A stretch of 64,000 nucleotides of DNA. Source: Paenibacillus thalictri. GTDB taxonomy: Bacteria; Bacillota; Bacilli; Paenibacillales; NBRC-103111. The stretch's first letter is position 1; each line of letters starts with the position of its first letter. The notes beneath the pieces are model-generated. The model searched no databases. It was not told where the DNA came from and was given only the letters and a program-made list of their open reading frames with translations. Made by a program: the position numbers and the translations under genes. The stretch spans positions 1 to 64,000 of the forward strand of contig NZ_SIRE01000036.1 of NCBI RefSeq assembly GCF_004307995.1. The letters are read 5' to 3'. Shown here in pieces: positions 1 to 9,269 of the stretch.

Positions 1-126
1 TCCCTTTCCTCCTGTATCCCTTGTTGTCTCAGCAACTCCAAGGTTACAGGAAAGTGATGCTCAGGTGGTCATTTTTTTGATGAGCGAACCCCTGCAGGGT
101 GGTCACAATTTAGATTAGCATTCACA
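1..126 (-). mobile_element. Terminal end of an IS21-like insertion sequence (rest outside window)
   Basis: Two copies of GGTGGTCA (near 63 and 109) followed by a short AT-rich stretch ending in ...ATTAGCATTCACA resemble the repeated terminal sites of IS21-family elements, which end in TG...CA. The neighbouring kinase reading frame breaks at exactly this edge, inside the conserved DLFALG motif. The transposase genes istA/istB would lie to the left of the window, so the family call is inference from the end alone. Confidence 0.45.
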
Positions 127-835
127 CTAATGCAAACAAATCCATTGTCGGTTTTGGATCGGGATTCAATTGGAACTGCTCTGGGGCAGAAAAACCAAAG
201 TTGGCCAATCGATCCTTCTTTTCAGTTTTAACTAGACGTTCATAGTGGTTTGGGTCAAACCAAGATATACCAAAATCGCTAACTACAATATCGTTGTTCT
301 CATCTACTAGAATGTTTTGAGGCTTAATGTCTCTATGAACGATGTTGTTCTGATGAATGACCTCTATACAATAAATTAGCTGCTCAATCACATTAGTTAG
401 CTCATTTAATTCAGACAAGTCGTTATGCTTCTTCCATTCGTTTAAAGTGCAAGGGTATTTCTTCATAACCATATATGGAAATGTGCTTTCTTCTATTGTT
501 ATCTCTCCGACATGATAAATGGGGACAACAGCTCGTGTTTGGGACAATTTGATAATCTCTCTAACCTCTGTAATGAATCTCAAATATCTTGAGGATTTCT
601 TAGTAGAATCTTCAGCTAGCACCTTAACCGCAACCTCACCACTTCCCCAAACTGCATTGAATACTAATGCATTACCACCCTGACCTATCTCTTTACCAAT
701 CTCTATATTGCCTAGAAGCGTTTCAATAACACTATTGCTTTTGAGGAATCTTCGAACACTATTCTTATAGTCATCAGTTGTATCAGCCACACGTATCCCC
801 CCACTCACTTCCAAAGTTTTTGAAGACAATCTCAT
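122..835 (-). pseudogene. Ser/Thr protein kinase, truncated by the adjacent insertion sequence
   Basis: The 237 residues contain the kinase N-lobe (glycine loop GQGGNALVF near residue 52, VAIK-type lysine in VAVKVL), the catalytic loop HRDIKPQN, the DFG motif and an APE motif (SAPEQF). The frame stops just after DLFALV, where kinases of this type read DLFALG and continue through helix F and the rest of the C-lobe. The stop codon lies in the IS-like sequence, so the gene was complete before insertion and the last third of the fold is now missing. It lies at the edge of a defence-rich region, and stand-alone kinases are known there, but no role can be assigned. The product is unlikely to fold normally. 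Confidence 0.75.
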
Positions 836-1173
836 ATATGCTCTCCACGTTTCCTTGATTCAGTTCAATACCAAGGATGTACGATGATCTATTCTTCGTG
901 AACAAATTCATGCCTTCTTACTTAGCTAAAATACTGATCAGTATCCTTCATTATTACTCCGACTTCAGCTTCACTGAATAACTCCCACACCCCAACAGAA
1001 GGCTTCAGTTCGCGTACCGTAGCCGAGACAACATTTATGATTCAGCTTTTTTTATTTTCATTCGCAATCTGCAAGCCGCTGGTAATAGCATTCACGTTAA
1101 TTTGTACACGTAGCAACGTACACTTTGTTCCCCTCGGTTAGCACATATTCTATGATTAGGAGATATACAGCGA
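836..1173. other. Gap without a recognisable gene
   Basis: This 338-base AT-rich stretch has no open frame with a credible ribosome binding site. It must hold the promoter of the truncated kinase (right part) and the 3' untranslated region of the GHKL-nuclease gene. No clear hairpin with a T-run was found. Confidence 0.4.
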
Positions 1174-3120
1174 TCACGCCGACTCCGTCCCCTCAAGTAA
1201 CTCTAATTGGACTGGTTCGTTGAGTACTTTTTGTACTAAAGTTGAATCCGTATACTCTTTATATCTGTCGCCCAATTGTTCCTTAAGTCGGAATAAGCGT
1301 TGTTTCGCAGTCCGTACCAGTTGTCCATATGTCGTTGCTTCAACTCTACCCGTTTCGGGGTTCTCCCCTACTTTGCGTATTCGAGTGTTAGCAATCTTAT
1401 TATCAATTTTGTGCCCTACAACGAAAGCATTAATAAATGGATTGCCGTCAAGGTAACCTGAATTCAACAAGTCCTCTACATAGTTAAAAGCTTGTGACAT
1501 CTCATCGCGACCAATGGGAAACCCGCCGCGCTTTAACTCTATAATCAAAATACGCTTCATCTTAAGTAGGGCGCTATTGTCGTCAAATTCTTCTGAGCAT
1601 ACAGCAGATAGTGTAGAGTAGTCCTCAATTACTATAATGTCTGGACGATTGCGTGCATTATAAAAGGCATCTTTACTTGCCTTCTTGTTGAAAAGTTGTT
1701 TCATAGCTGTAGTCAAAGAAACATTCGATGTATACAGAGGCGAATCGAATTCAGGACCAAATAACCATCTCGCTTGGAGAACTAGAGGATGGAGTGTCTT
1801 TAGCTCATCTGTTGCTGAATCTTCTGAAAATCGCGACAATGCTTCTACCACCAGGAGTCTTTTATCGATCTCATCAAGTACAAACAATGCATCTTTGACG
1901 CTCCAATCATCTAACAATTGGTTTAAACCATCGATATCTTCTTCAGACAGCATCGATAGCTTGTGAATCAAACTTGCACCACTACGAGACTTCTCAAGTT
2001 GAATGACTGCATGAACAGCTGCGGATAGATGTTCAAGTTGAATTGTTGGATGTTCATCAGTCAGCTGTTCGACAAAATGTGAAACCTCAGATTGACCAAG
2101 TGCAGGCAATTGTGATAACTCTGTTCTGTGCTTTTGTAAGACAGCATACCGTGTTTCCGCTATTCTTTCCTTCATTGATTGTCTAAAGTAGGATTCTATA
2201 TTGGAAGCGACTATCCTGTATACCTCATCGATGATGGGCAACCTCTTAAATGCAGACCAATCTGGTAATACTGCATTAAACAAATCATTCGTTTTTACAA
2301 CAACAGTATGCCGCTTTGCGAAAGAAGTCCGCCCATCTATAGAATAGTCACCTAGTGTCCAACTTGGTTCACCAACAAGTCTATTACCTACCCAAAAGGC
2401 AACTCCATGTTGACGTGATGTTTTAGCCGCCTTAGATGAGTCGATTACCACGATCTCAAGAGAGACTTCTTCGGCTACTATTATTCTTTTAGTATCAATC
2501 AGTCCCTTATGTTCCATCATCTCGATAGAACAACCGTTGACTGTGATCTGGAATCTTGGGTCCTGAAGGAATCGAGCTGAGAGCAATTCACGAACCTTTC
2601 TAGCGTCAGGTAAATTGCGCTCTACTTTCGTTCTTAATATCGTCCCATGTCCATGTCTGTGTATACGCTCCTCTTTTTTAAGAGTAAAAGGTTGTTGTCC
2701 GCTTGAAACTGAAACAACAAACCCAGAACCAACACCACTTTCATGAACAGTTTCAACTAGATACTCATCCGAAAAGCAAAGCATCCCATGCCTGCCGACA
2801 CCATTTCTTCCGAATGCGCGTCTGAATATCACATCAGCAGATTGTGGGAATTTCACTTGATCTCCCTGATACTTAAGACGATTGTATCCTAGAGTCATCC
2901 ATCGCTTTCGAAATTCTTCTGGAGTGAGCCCACTGCCATTATCTTCAACACTAATCTCATCAAATAGTTCATTGGGTATCGTTATGTTTACTCGCGATGC
3001 ACCCGCATCCCATGCATTAGCTACAAGCTCAGTAAGTGCAATATCTGGAGAGTTGGCAAGCGCCCCTAAAGTGCGCACTAAATAATCTTCTTCAAAGAGT
3101 GAACCATACAAATAGCTCAT
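1174..3120 (-). CDS. GHKL ATPase fused to a PD-(D/E)xK-like nuclease domain
   Basis: The 648-residue protein starts with a GHKL (Hsp90/MutL/MORC-type) ATPase: N-box ELVANAWDAGA near residues 31-41, DNGSGL near 60-65, and a G2 box GRNGVGRHGM near 104-113. After a linker region the last third carries RPDIIVIED followed about 25-30 residues later by ILIIELKRGG and then QAFNYV. That arrangement (D...ExK...Q) fits a PD-(D/E)xK nuclease core. The likely role is an ATP-gated DNA-cutting defence protein, inferred from domain pairing and from the neighbouring restriction genes. The start has GGGGTGGTGG about 9 bases upstream. It is not a known mismatch-repair MutL, since no MLH-type C-terminal domain is seen. 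Confidence 0.7.
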   Translation of the reverse strand: MSYLYGSLFEEDYLVRTLGALANSPDIALTELVANAWDAGASRVNITIPNELFDEISVEDNGSGLTPEEFRKRWMTLGYNRLKYQGDQVKFPQSADVIFRRAFGRNGVGRHGMLCFSDEYLVETVHESGVGSGFVVSVSSGQQPFTLKKEERIHRHGHGTILRTKVERNLPDARKVRELLSARFLQDPRFQITVNGCSIEMMEHKGLIDTKRIIVAEEVSLEIVVIDSSKAAKTSRQHGVAFWVGNRLVGEPSWTLGDYSIDGRTSFAKRHTVVVKTNDLFNAVLPDWSAFKRLPIIDEVYRIVASNIESYFRQSMKERIAETRYAVLQKHRTELSQLPALGQSEVSHFVEQLTDEHPTIQLEHLSAAVHAVIQLEKSRSGASLIHKLSMLSEEDIDGLNQLLDDWSVKDALFVLDEIDKRLLVVEALSRFSEDSATDELKTLHPLVLQARWLFGPEFDSPLYTSNVSLTTAMKQLFNKKASKDAFYNARNRPDIIVIEDYSTLSAVCSEEFDDNSALLKMKRILIIELKRGGFPIGRDEMSQAFNYVEDLLNSGYLDGNPFINAFVVGHKIDNKIANTRIRKVGENPETGRVEATTYGQLVRTAKQRLFRLKEQLGDRYKEYTDSTLVQKVLNEPVQLELLEGTESA

Positions 3121-3145
3121 CTATTGACCACCACCCCATTTCTAA

Positions 3146-3535
3146 TTATATTGCCCTAGTGTATCTGCATCTAGGATAGTTGCTACAACCCAGAAACTCG
3201 TCACCCTGCCTACTTTTCCTCTTTAGCTTTTTTGTACCACACTTACATGTCACAGTTCTGGTGGCCGCGATCTCCTGCTTGATTTTTGCTACCTTTGACT
3301 TTGCTGCTGTCTCAGCTCTTTTTTCTATGGAGCATGGTTTATTACTCATCTGCCATTTACCCCATGCTCTTAGCTTTTGCTCAACTAAAGCCCCATGCCA
3401 GTAATCAATCTTAAATTGCTTTGCTTCCTTCTTTGCGAGATTCGTTAGATCGGAAGTAGTGACTAAACAGCGTAAGATTGCAATCATGGTTCCTCTTCGC
3501 CACTAGAAGCTCATGTACAGTCCACTGTACTAGTT
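3146..3535 (-). pseudogene. Decayed Mrr-like endonuclease, C-terminal remnant with frameshift
   Basis: An open frame of 113 residues (3146-3487) matches the C-terminal half of the intact Mrr-like protein at 13363-14166: both have LVTTSDLT, a WHG motif, VEQKLRAWGKW, and a C-terminal zinc ribbon (CKCG...GCSxxPxCR). Nucleotide homology continues upstream to about 3535 in another frame (…TVHELLVAKRNHDC), so a frameshift separates the parts. The nuclease motif itself is absent. The remnant sits just downstream of the small 107-residue ORF and upstream of the GHKL-nuclease gene. Confidence 0.75.
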
Positions 3536-3634
3536 ACGACTAACTTCAGACCAACTTCCTCATGCCCAGTATCATTTCTTCAGCTTAATAACTTTGAGAA
3601 TCACTGCATCAGATCTAGATTCCATGAAACCCCG

Positions 3635-3958
3635 CTATATGCCCTCAGCCAATTTTCTTAATTTGAGTATTGCGGATTGAGTATTACTCTCTACAAAGGA
3701 TTCAATATCGGTTACGTCCTCCCTATTGAACTCCCTTGTCTTTACAAAAATAAAAGCTTTTCCCTTATGTATATCAGCGAGTTCAGTACTACCAATAAAT
3801 ATTCTGTGATAAAAAGTACTGCCGTCCTCATAAAGCAATACTCGATGTTCATTACTCCCAGGCATGTTTATTACACAACTTGTATACATCAATCTAATGT
3901 CTTCAATTGTCTTAGAATTGTTCAATGCTAATGCTGCCGCTTCGGTATAGAAACCCAT
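3635..3958 (-). CDS. Small hypothetical protein (107 aa)
   Basis: The family is not recognised. The sequence is a soluble mixed alpha/beta protein with no membrane segment or signal peptide. A GGGAG site lies about 10 bases before the ATG. It lies between an Mrr remnant and the Mrr-type gene at 4010, about 50 bases downstream of the latter, so the two may be co-transcribed. A role as an accessory or immunity partner is possible but only by position. Confidence 0.5.
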   Translation of the reverse strand: MGFYTEAAALALNNSKTIEDIRLMYTSCVINMPGSNEHRVLLYEDGSTFYHRIFIGSTELADIHKGKAFIFVKTREFNREDVTDIESFVESNTQSAILKLRKLAEGI

Positions 3959-4009
3959 AACTTATCTTCTCCCTCATTTGCGTCTTAAATGGCAGCCTCT
4001 TGAATCATG

Positions 4010-5212
4010 TCATCTTAGTTGAAACTCTGCGATCAGTGCTGGCCTCTTAGCTAGCAGATTCTCAAGATGGCTCTCTGGCCACATTTCTATCGCAAGAGCA
4101 GAGTCTGATTGATTGTGTCTCTCAATTGAAGCAACGGCATCCGCTGTGAACCTTCCAGAAGTAGCAAACACAACCACATCTATACGCGGTGGCTCCCAAA
4201 GTTTGATCTGATCCTTGAGCAAAGCAACGTCGGTAGGAGTAATGCTTTTTGTAAGGTAATGCTTACACTGTAACAGCACTCTGCGTCTAATAACACCGCT
4301 CAAACCATCTTTAAGGACTCGTGTTACAGATAAGTCACGTCCTCGATCAGGTGCATTGGTGTGCATTAACCAGTCTGGGTTTTCGTAGCCGTCTTCAGAA
4401 CTGATAAGGGAATATATCAATCTTTCAAACTCATCTGGAAGTAGCCTATCCCAATTTAGTTTTGTGACAACTGTGCCACTTGGTTTTTCTGCAACAAGAT
4501 TGGATAGATCTTCAATACCTGTTGGGATTGGATCATTCTGATCGTAAAGACTCTTCATTAACGAGTCTTTTACAGTAGGCCAATCATGTCGGATAATATC
4601 TTTTAAGCCACCTAGTTCACCAGTAGAAAGATGTTTTAATAAGTCATTCCAGCGTTGTGGACGGGATACACTACTTCCAAGAAGAGTGTTAAGTTCCCTG
4701 ACTCTATCATTAAGCTGATTCCATTCATGAGTATCATTAAGCTTTATGTAATCCTCTTCGTTTCCATAAGTCTCCTTTAGCTCAGCCAGAATAACATTTA
4801 TCTCGTTAAACATCTTAGACACAGCATCTCGTATGAGTTTCCTTCTCTTAAGGTCAAACCTAAACCGATATTCTTTCAGCTCAGTCCCTGGCTCCTCAAT
4901 CCATTGTTCAATTGAATAAATGGCACTTATCTCATCAATTTCCCTAGCATCAATTCGGTTCTGCAAAATACTGAAAAGATCATATGGCTCCGCGCTTGGT
5001 TTCCAATCATCGATCTTAGGAAGATGGCTTAATATATGACTGTAAGAACGGCGAAGATCATCATATTCCATGGGTGATGAATTAATCACCAGACCATCAG
5101 ATATTATCCCGCGTACTTGTTCCCATATCCGCTCAAGCTTACCTAAGTTAGCTTCTGCCGCTTCAAAAGTACGGATAGCCCTATCTAATGAACTTGAAGA
5201 TTGACCAACCAT
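4010..5212 (-). CDS. Mrr-type restriction endonuclease with long helical N-terminus
   Basis: The 400-residue protein has a charged, mainly helical region in residues 1-240 and a C-terminal Mrr-like PD-(D/E)xK domain from about 255. The domain begins LNWDRLLPDEFERLI, contains APDRGRDLSVTRV, and has the catalytic strand VLLQCKHY (QxK). Mrr-family enzymes cut foreign, often modified, DNA. The N-terminal part may serve for target or partner recognition, but it matches no domain I know. AAGGGGGAA lies 6-7 bases before the ATG. Its neighbours are a 107-residue ORF and two decayed copies of a different Mrr gene. Confidence 0.7.
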   Translation of the reverse strand: MVGQSSSSLDRAIRTFEAAEANLGKLERIWEQVRGIISDGLVINSSPMEYDDLRRSYSHILSHLPKIDDWKPSAEPYDLFSILQNRIDAREIDEISAIYSIEQWIEEPGTELKEYRFRFDLKRRKLIRDAVSKMFNEINVILAELKETYGNEEDYIKLNDTHEWNQLNDRVRELNTLLGSSVSRPQRWNDLLKHLSTGELGGLKDIIRHDWPTVKDSLMKSLYDQNDPIPTGIEDLSNLVAEKPSGTVVTKLNWDRLLPDEFERLIYSLISSEDGYENPDWLMHTNAPDRGRDLSVTRVLKDGLSGVIRRRVLLQCKHYLTKSITPTDVALLKDQIKLWEPPRIDVVVFATSGRFTADAVASIERHNQSDSALAIEMWPESHLENLLAKRPALIAEFQLR

Positions 5213-5260
5213 CTTTTCCCCCTTGTTTAATCATGATCTAAGTCTTTGCTCTACTGCGTC

Positions 5261-5505
5261 TTTCTTAGAAGGAAGTGCTAGATCAGATGTAGTGACACGC
5301 AACGACAATATGCAATCATGATCGTCTTGGCGACCCCAAGCTCACGCACAGTCATCACTGAAATTAAGTTATGGTCCACCTAGTTCCTAGCTTGAGCAGC
5401 GATTTTCTTGCCGCTGCCTCAATAATTACAAGTTCTACTTCACCATTATCGTCTACAACAACTTCTCTCACGTACAACCCTGATCACGAAAGTAAAGTAC
5501 AATAA
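5261..5505 (-). pseudogene. Second decayed copy of the Mrr-like endonuclease gene
   Basis: Read on the minus strand, this stretch aligns base by base with the nuclease core of the intact gene at 13363-14166. It begins with a codon run for YFRDQG, then a degenerate EVVVDDNGEVELVIIE (in place of EVGVGGNDGGVDLVIID), then TVREL and the LRVTTSDL region. Several small indels break the frame and the QAK catalytic strand is lost. No zinc ribbon follows, because the sequence stops close to the start of the gene at 5212. This is the third member of the same gene family within 11 kb. Confidence 0.65.
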
Positions 5506-5509
5506 TCCT

Positions 5510-7450
5510 CTACAATGCCTTACGATCAACATCAGCTTGAGCCAATCTATTAGCACTGTTCACCAATTCAGGCCAAATGGCATTTCTTCTAACCTTGATT
5601 TGATTTGAAATTTGCGTCAACTGTGACTGGCCTGCAAGCAATTCTTGTTCTAGCTTTTTTCTCTTCGCAGCAATTTCACGATCTACGTTAGCTATATCCG
5701 ATTGAGGTATACCTAGCTTAGGATCAAACACAAAATTTCGTTCTACCCTATTGCGCCACTCGCTTAGCTTCCTTGTATACGATGGTCCAAACCCAGGTAC
5801 TTGTCTTATCGCATTGACATTAATATCAGCTGCTGTTTCTATACCAAACGATTCAAGCGTGGCTTTTCTACTAGGACCGATACCTTCTATTTTGGCATCT
5901 TCAATTCTGAACCGCTGAAGATATGCATACAATTGTCTGTTCTTCTGCGTCGATTCGAGTTTCTTTATCCTCTCGTTCCTCTGACTGACAAGCCCTTGAT
6001 ATTCTCGCCTCGCATTCTCCAGTTCACTCATCTTTTTAGAAAATGCCTCGTATCCTGCTTCCCTCGCCCATCTTGTTGATAACTGATTCCAAGCTTGCTC
6101 TGCCTCTTTATACTTTTGGTTTAGTTCTTGCTTCAACTGACTACCGTCACTGTCTCTTAATGCTATTGTAAAAATAAAGCTTGCTAACACTATGAAAATC
6201 CATCCAGCAGGGTATAAGAATAACAGCGTTACACCTAGAATCGAAGGAACGACAGATAAGTATTTCTTTCTCTTCCTAGTTCTCGCTTGCACAACTACTG
6301 TTTGAGATGGATTTATACCTTTTATCGACACTATAGGTAAAGCAGGAGCCACACCTGGCGAAGAAACTGCTACAATTTGAGCCCATACCGTTTCCAATCT
6401 AAACGTACTGAGAGATTGATTGCTCAATGCTACAAGCGTTGGAAAAAGAACCACACCTGTCTTCCCTTCGAGTTCGCACCAAGGACACGAACCTAATATG
6501 TTAGGAAAGCTATGCTCTTCTTTGTGAGGGCATCTTTTTATCTGATCAGCCATACTACTAAGGGCTGCAACCCATTCTTTAGCGCTTGGCCTGCGCCCCT
6601 GCCCTGTACCTTCTGTAGAGAACGCTCTCTCAAATAAGGTTCCAATATTCGAGGGCATTGCTTTTAATGTGAGTGTGCCTGGAGGAGGCTGCATCATCTT
6701 TGCCGCGGCAGAGTTACTGTATGCAAATCTGAATTCCTTAATTGCTTTTTCAATCGGCATATCTCCTGGACCCAGATACCTACCTGAGAACGGATGCCTG
6801 CCCATGAATAACAGTAGAAATATAAATACTGCCAAGCCAAAATTATCATGATTGTACGTTCGGTCAACATCCCTAAACGAAGAGATACTCTGAAACTCAG
6901 GTGGTTGATACATTGGGATACCAACTTCACACTTGTATTGAGTCCCGTGAGATACAATCTGGAAACTATCGCAATCAACGATCATAACTGTACCCTTATC
7001 AGTTACATAAAAGTTCCCGTGATTGACATCACCAATAACATGACCACTTTCATGTACAGTTGCGAATGCACGAGCTAAATTGGCCGCAGTATGAATAAGG
7101 AACGGAAACGTCGCCTTAGGAAATTCATTCAGTCTAGTTTTTGGACTATACAAACTATGTATTGCTTTTCCTGCCAACCTAGGCATCAAGAATCCAATGA
7201 TCTGATTGTTACTATTCCGAAGAACATCTACTGGCCAGGTGGTAAAGCCGAGTAGTGATTCATTCTTCAAGCCAACCATTGTCTTTATTTTCTCTTGCTT
7301 TAGCACGCTAATTGATTGATGATAAACTTTTGCAACAACTGTTGAGTCCGATTTCACTTCGTATACGGAGCCTTCTCCACCTCTGCCCAGTTCATCTCCT
7401 AGATAGACAGCTCTTCCGTTACCAATGATCGCGCTTGTGACTATCTTCAT
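5510..7450 (-). CDS. Atypical protein kinase with zinc ribbon, membrane segments and HhH domain (TerY-P triad kinase, YegI-like)
   Basis: The 646-residue protein has an N-terminal kinase domain (LGRGGEGSVYEV near 19-30; VAKVYH lysine). Its catalytic loop is unusual, reading GDVNHGNFYV in place of HRDxxxxN, and DCDSFQI stands in place of DFG, as in the YegI family. A short zinc ribbon (CPHKEE...CPWC, about 308-330) is followed by a hydrophobic pair of membrane segments (about 400-430), a coiled-coil stretch, and a helix-hairpin-helix motif (GIGPSRKATL...VPGFGPSYTRKL, about 525-565). Its ATG overlaps the stop of the phosphatase gene (ATGA), so the two are translationally coupled. The vWA-PP2C-kinase set is the TerY-P triad described for stress and phage-response systems. 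Confidence 0.8.
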   Translation of the reverse strand: MKIVTSAIIGNGRAVYLGDELGRGGEGSVYEVKSDSTVVAKVYHQSISVLKQEKIKTMVGLKNESLLGFTTWPVDVLRNSNNQIIGFLMPRLAGKAIHSLYSPKTRLNEFPKATFPFLIHTAANLARAFATVHESGHVIGDVNHGNFYVTDKGTVMIVDCDSFQIVSHGTQYKCEVGIPMYQPPEFQSISSFRDVDRTYNHDNFGLAVFIFLLLFMGRHPFSGRYLGPGDMPIEKAIKEFRFAYSNSAAAKMMQPPPGTLTLKAMPSNIGTLFERAFSTEGTGQGRRPSAKEWVAALSSMADQIKRCPHKEEHSFPNILGSCPWCELEGKTGVVLFPTLVALSNQSLSTFRLETVWAQIVAVSSPGVAPALPIVSIKGINPSQTVVVQARTRKRKKYLSVVPSILGVTLLFLYPAGWIFIVLASFIFTIALRDSDGSQLKQELNQKYKEAEQAWNQLSTRWAREAGYEAFSKKMSELENARREYQGLVSQRNERIKKLESTQKNRQLYAYLQRFRIEDAKIEGIGPSRKATLESFGIETAADINVNAIRQVPGFGPSYTRKLSEWRNRVERNFVFDPKLGIPQSDIANVDREIAAKRKKLEQELLAGQSQLTQISNQIKVRRNAIWPELVNSANRLAQADVDRKAL

Positions 7451-8253
7451 ATATCAACTTTATTCGAAGAGAGGCTTCTTCGTGTAGCCAAAATAAGTGT
7501 TTTATCATCATCAGTACGATCATTAATTAGGTTTGACGAAAGGTACGCAGCTAATGATGTCACGAACTTGTCCATTTTCGCTTCTGTTTGTGTCCTAAGC
7601 GCATTAAAAAAAGGACGAAAGAATGGTGTATGAGCGCTCTGAGACTGATAATGGAGTGCTAAGCGTTGCAAGCCATCGGTGAAAAGCGAAACCTCATCAG
7701 TTACTTTTCCAGTATGGATACTGAACTGCAGCTTTTCTTTTGCCCTTGTTTCCGTTACAAAGTAAGTTGTATTTTCGTATTCACCCTGCTGGGGCCAAAA
7801 CTCCCAAGTATACGTATCGATATCATCGGGTGAAGCTACAACAATTGCCCCGTCGCCAATCTGGGCAAACACAGCTGTCTCATTAGAAATTACTGTGGAG
7901 ATAAAAGTACAGGCAAATTCACGGACTGGTAGTTCCATTGCCGTTGCTCTGGCATGTATTTCACTTTGGAACCTCAGTATCCATTCTTCATAAAATTCTT
8001 TCGTCAGTTTCTTTATCTCGTTCCCTGTCTCCAAATATGCTCGTAGCTCGTCCACAAACAAAGAACAGGCCAGAGCTGATCCAATGTTTGAGCATTGAGC
8101 ACTTCCCGCACCATCAGAGGCTATGGCTACCAATACTTGTTCTCCATTCGAGTCATTCAGTACCTCACAAGCAGATGAGTCTTGGCAAGGTTTTCCGCTT
8201 TTTTCGTGAGAGGTCCCAATGACAGATACGTTGGCATACCTCCATGTTGCCAC
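7447..8253 (-). CDS. PP2C-type protein phosphatase of the TerY-P triad
   Basis: The 268-residue protein contains the PP2C metal-binding motifs: GKPCQDSS near the start, then ASDGAGSA, and later AQIGDGAIV and FTDGL. It should dephosphorylate targets of the neighbouring kinase in the cytoplasm. I placed the start at the GTG at 8253, which overlaps the TerY stop codon (TAGTG) and has GGGGGA 8 bases upstream. The longer frame to 8352 reads entirely inside the TerY gene. The acidic residues of the metal site appear intact. Confidence 0.82.
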   Translation of the reverse strand: MATWRYANVSVIGTSHEKSGKPCQDSSACEVLNDSNGEQVLVAIASDGAGSAQCSNIGSALACSLFVDELRAYLETGNEIKKLTKEFYEEWILRFQSEIHARATAMELPVREFACTFISTVISNETAVFAQIGDGAIVVASPDDIDTYTWEFWPQQGEYENTTYFVTETRAKEKLQFSIHTGKVTDEVSLFTDGLQRLALHYQSQSAHTPFFRPFFNALRTQTEAKMDKFVTSLAAYLSSNLINDRTDDDKTLILATRRSLSSNKVDI

Positions 8254-8924
8254 TAGATAGTCCCCCAGCCTTCTGGTGTAACTGGATTTTGAAGCTGGAC
8301 CTGATCTCCTGGTGCTGAATGAGAAACAGAACTCAGTGAATTTGACAACCACGAGAACAAATCTCGGAATCTTAAACCTTTTAGCTTGATTGGATCTCTG
8401 ACAGAAATTTTACTTAATGTACTAATGTCTGCGTTTTCCACGCCAACTGCAAAGAACATAAATGATTTCGAAGCTTCTCCTTCCTTCACTAATGAAGCAG
8501 CTCTTTGCCAATTATCCGTAGGTGCCCCATCTGTGATTAAAAATATCCAAGGGCGGTAGTAAGACACACCATTTTGCTTATATACTTCTTTACGATAATT
8601 CAACATGTCTACTGCTTGTTCAATTGCGCCGCCCATAGGTGTATTTCCATTAGCAATTAGTGTGGGTGGATAGTACAAGTCAGGACTTTGAAAATCCGAT
8701 ATAACCTGTACAGGACCAAATCCAACTACAGCTACCTCAACTCTTTTGACTGCCATACTATCTGCCATTAGTTCATCTTTAAATGCGACGAGTCCATTAT
8801 TTAGCTCGTTTATAGGATTACCATTCATTGAGGCTGATGTATCTAAGAGAAGTATACAAGGGCATCTTGGCTCAGGGTTCTCAGCAAATTCTGCCGCAAA
8901 AGGTATTTGATCAAAATCAGACAT
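8253..8924 (-). CDS. von Willebrand factor A domain protein, TerY-like
   Basis: The protein has 223 residues and is essentially one vWA domain. The MIDAS metal site is complete: DTSASM near residue 29, NGNTPMGGA near 92, and LITDGAPTD near 133. The start chosen is the ATG at 8924 with GGTGG 8 bases upstream; a TTG 21 bases earlier gives a longer frame without a site. TerY proteins act with a PP2C phosphatase and a kinase as a regulatory triad, and this is the first gene of that operon. No terZ/terD or other tellurite genes are seen nearby, so the triad here stands alone. Confidence 0.82.
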   Translation of the reverse strand: MSDFDQIPFAAEFAENPEPRCPCILLLDTSASMNGNPINELNNGLVAFKDELMADSMAVKRVEVAVVGFGPVQVISDFQSPDLYYPPTLIANGNTPMGGAIEQAVDMLNYRKEVYKQNGVSYYRPWIFLITDGAPTDNWQRAASLVKEGEASKSFMFFAVGVENADISTLSKISVRDPIKLKGLRFRDLFSWLSNSLSSVSHSAPGDQVQLQNPVTPEGWGTI

Positions 8925-9013
8925 AGGAGTGACCACCTTTATCAAATATTTATTAGTCTCAACTGGATGAACCTTGACTATGAAATAGATCGTCTGAGCT
9001 TATACACATTTAC

Positions 9014-9092
9014 AAAAAGAAGAGTGCGCCATCAGGCAACACCCTTCCTTATGCCTATATTTGATTATAGGTCAAAATGCTTAATATTGGAA
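9014..9092 (-). promoter_or_regulatory. Promoter and leader with terminator-like hairpin, copy 1 (TerY-P operon)
   Basis: On the minus strand a TTCCAA box (9087-9092) lies 17 bases before a perfect TATAAT (9064-9069). The transcript would then run through TAGGCATAAGGAAGGGTG and TTGCCTGATGGCGCAC, then a T-rich run (CTTTTTG). GTGTTGCC can pair with GGCGCAC to give a terminator-like stem, or TAGGCA can pair with TGCCT to give a competing stem. A near-identical cassette lies at 14181-14261 before an unrelated gene. The open leader frame beginning at GTG encodes VLPDGALFFL and then stops. Confidence 0.6.
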
Positions 9093-9269
9093 TATCCTGC
9101 CGATTGTTGTTGAAAATCCCTAAAAATACATAGAGATCCGCCAACGGGGCGATTTTGGTCTGGTTTCACGGGTATACTGCCTGCCAAAATCATGCCGACT
9201 GTAATGCGGTCTTTCATCTGGTCTTATCTCATCACTGCCAGTGTGGTATGCGCGGTGTCCTGCAATGTA

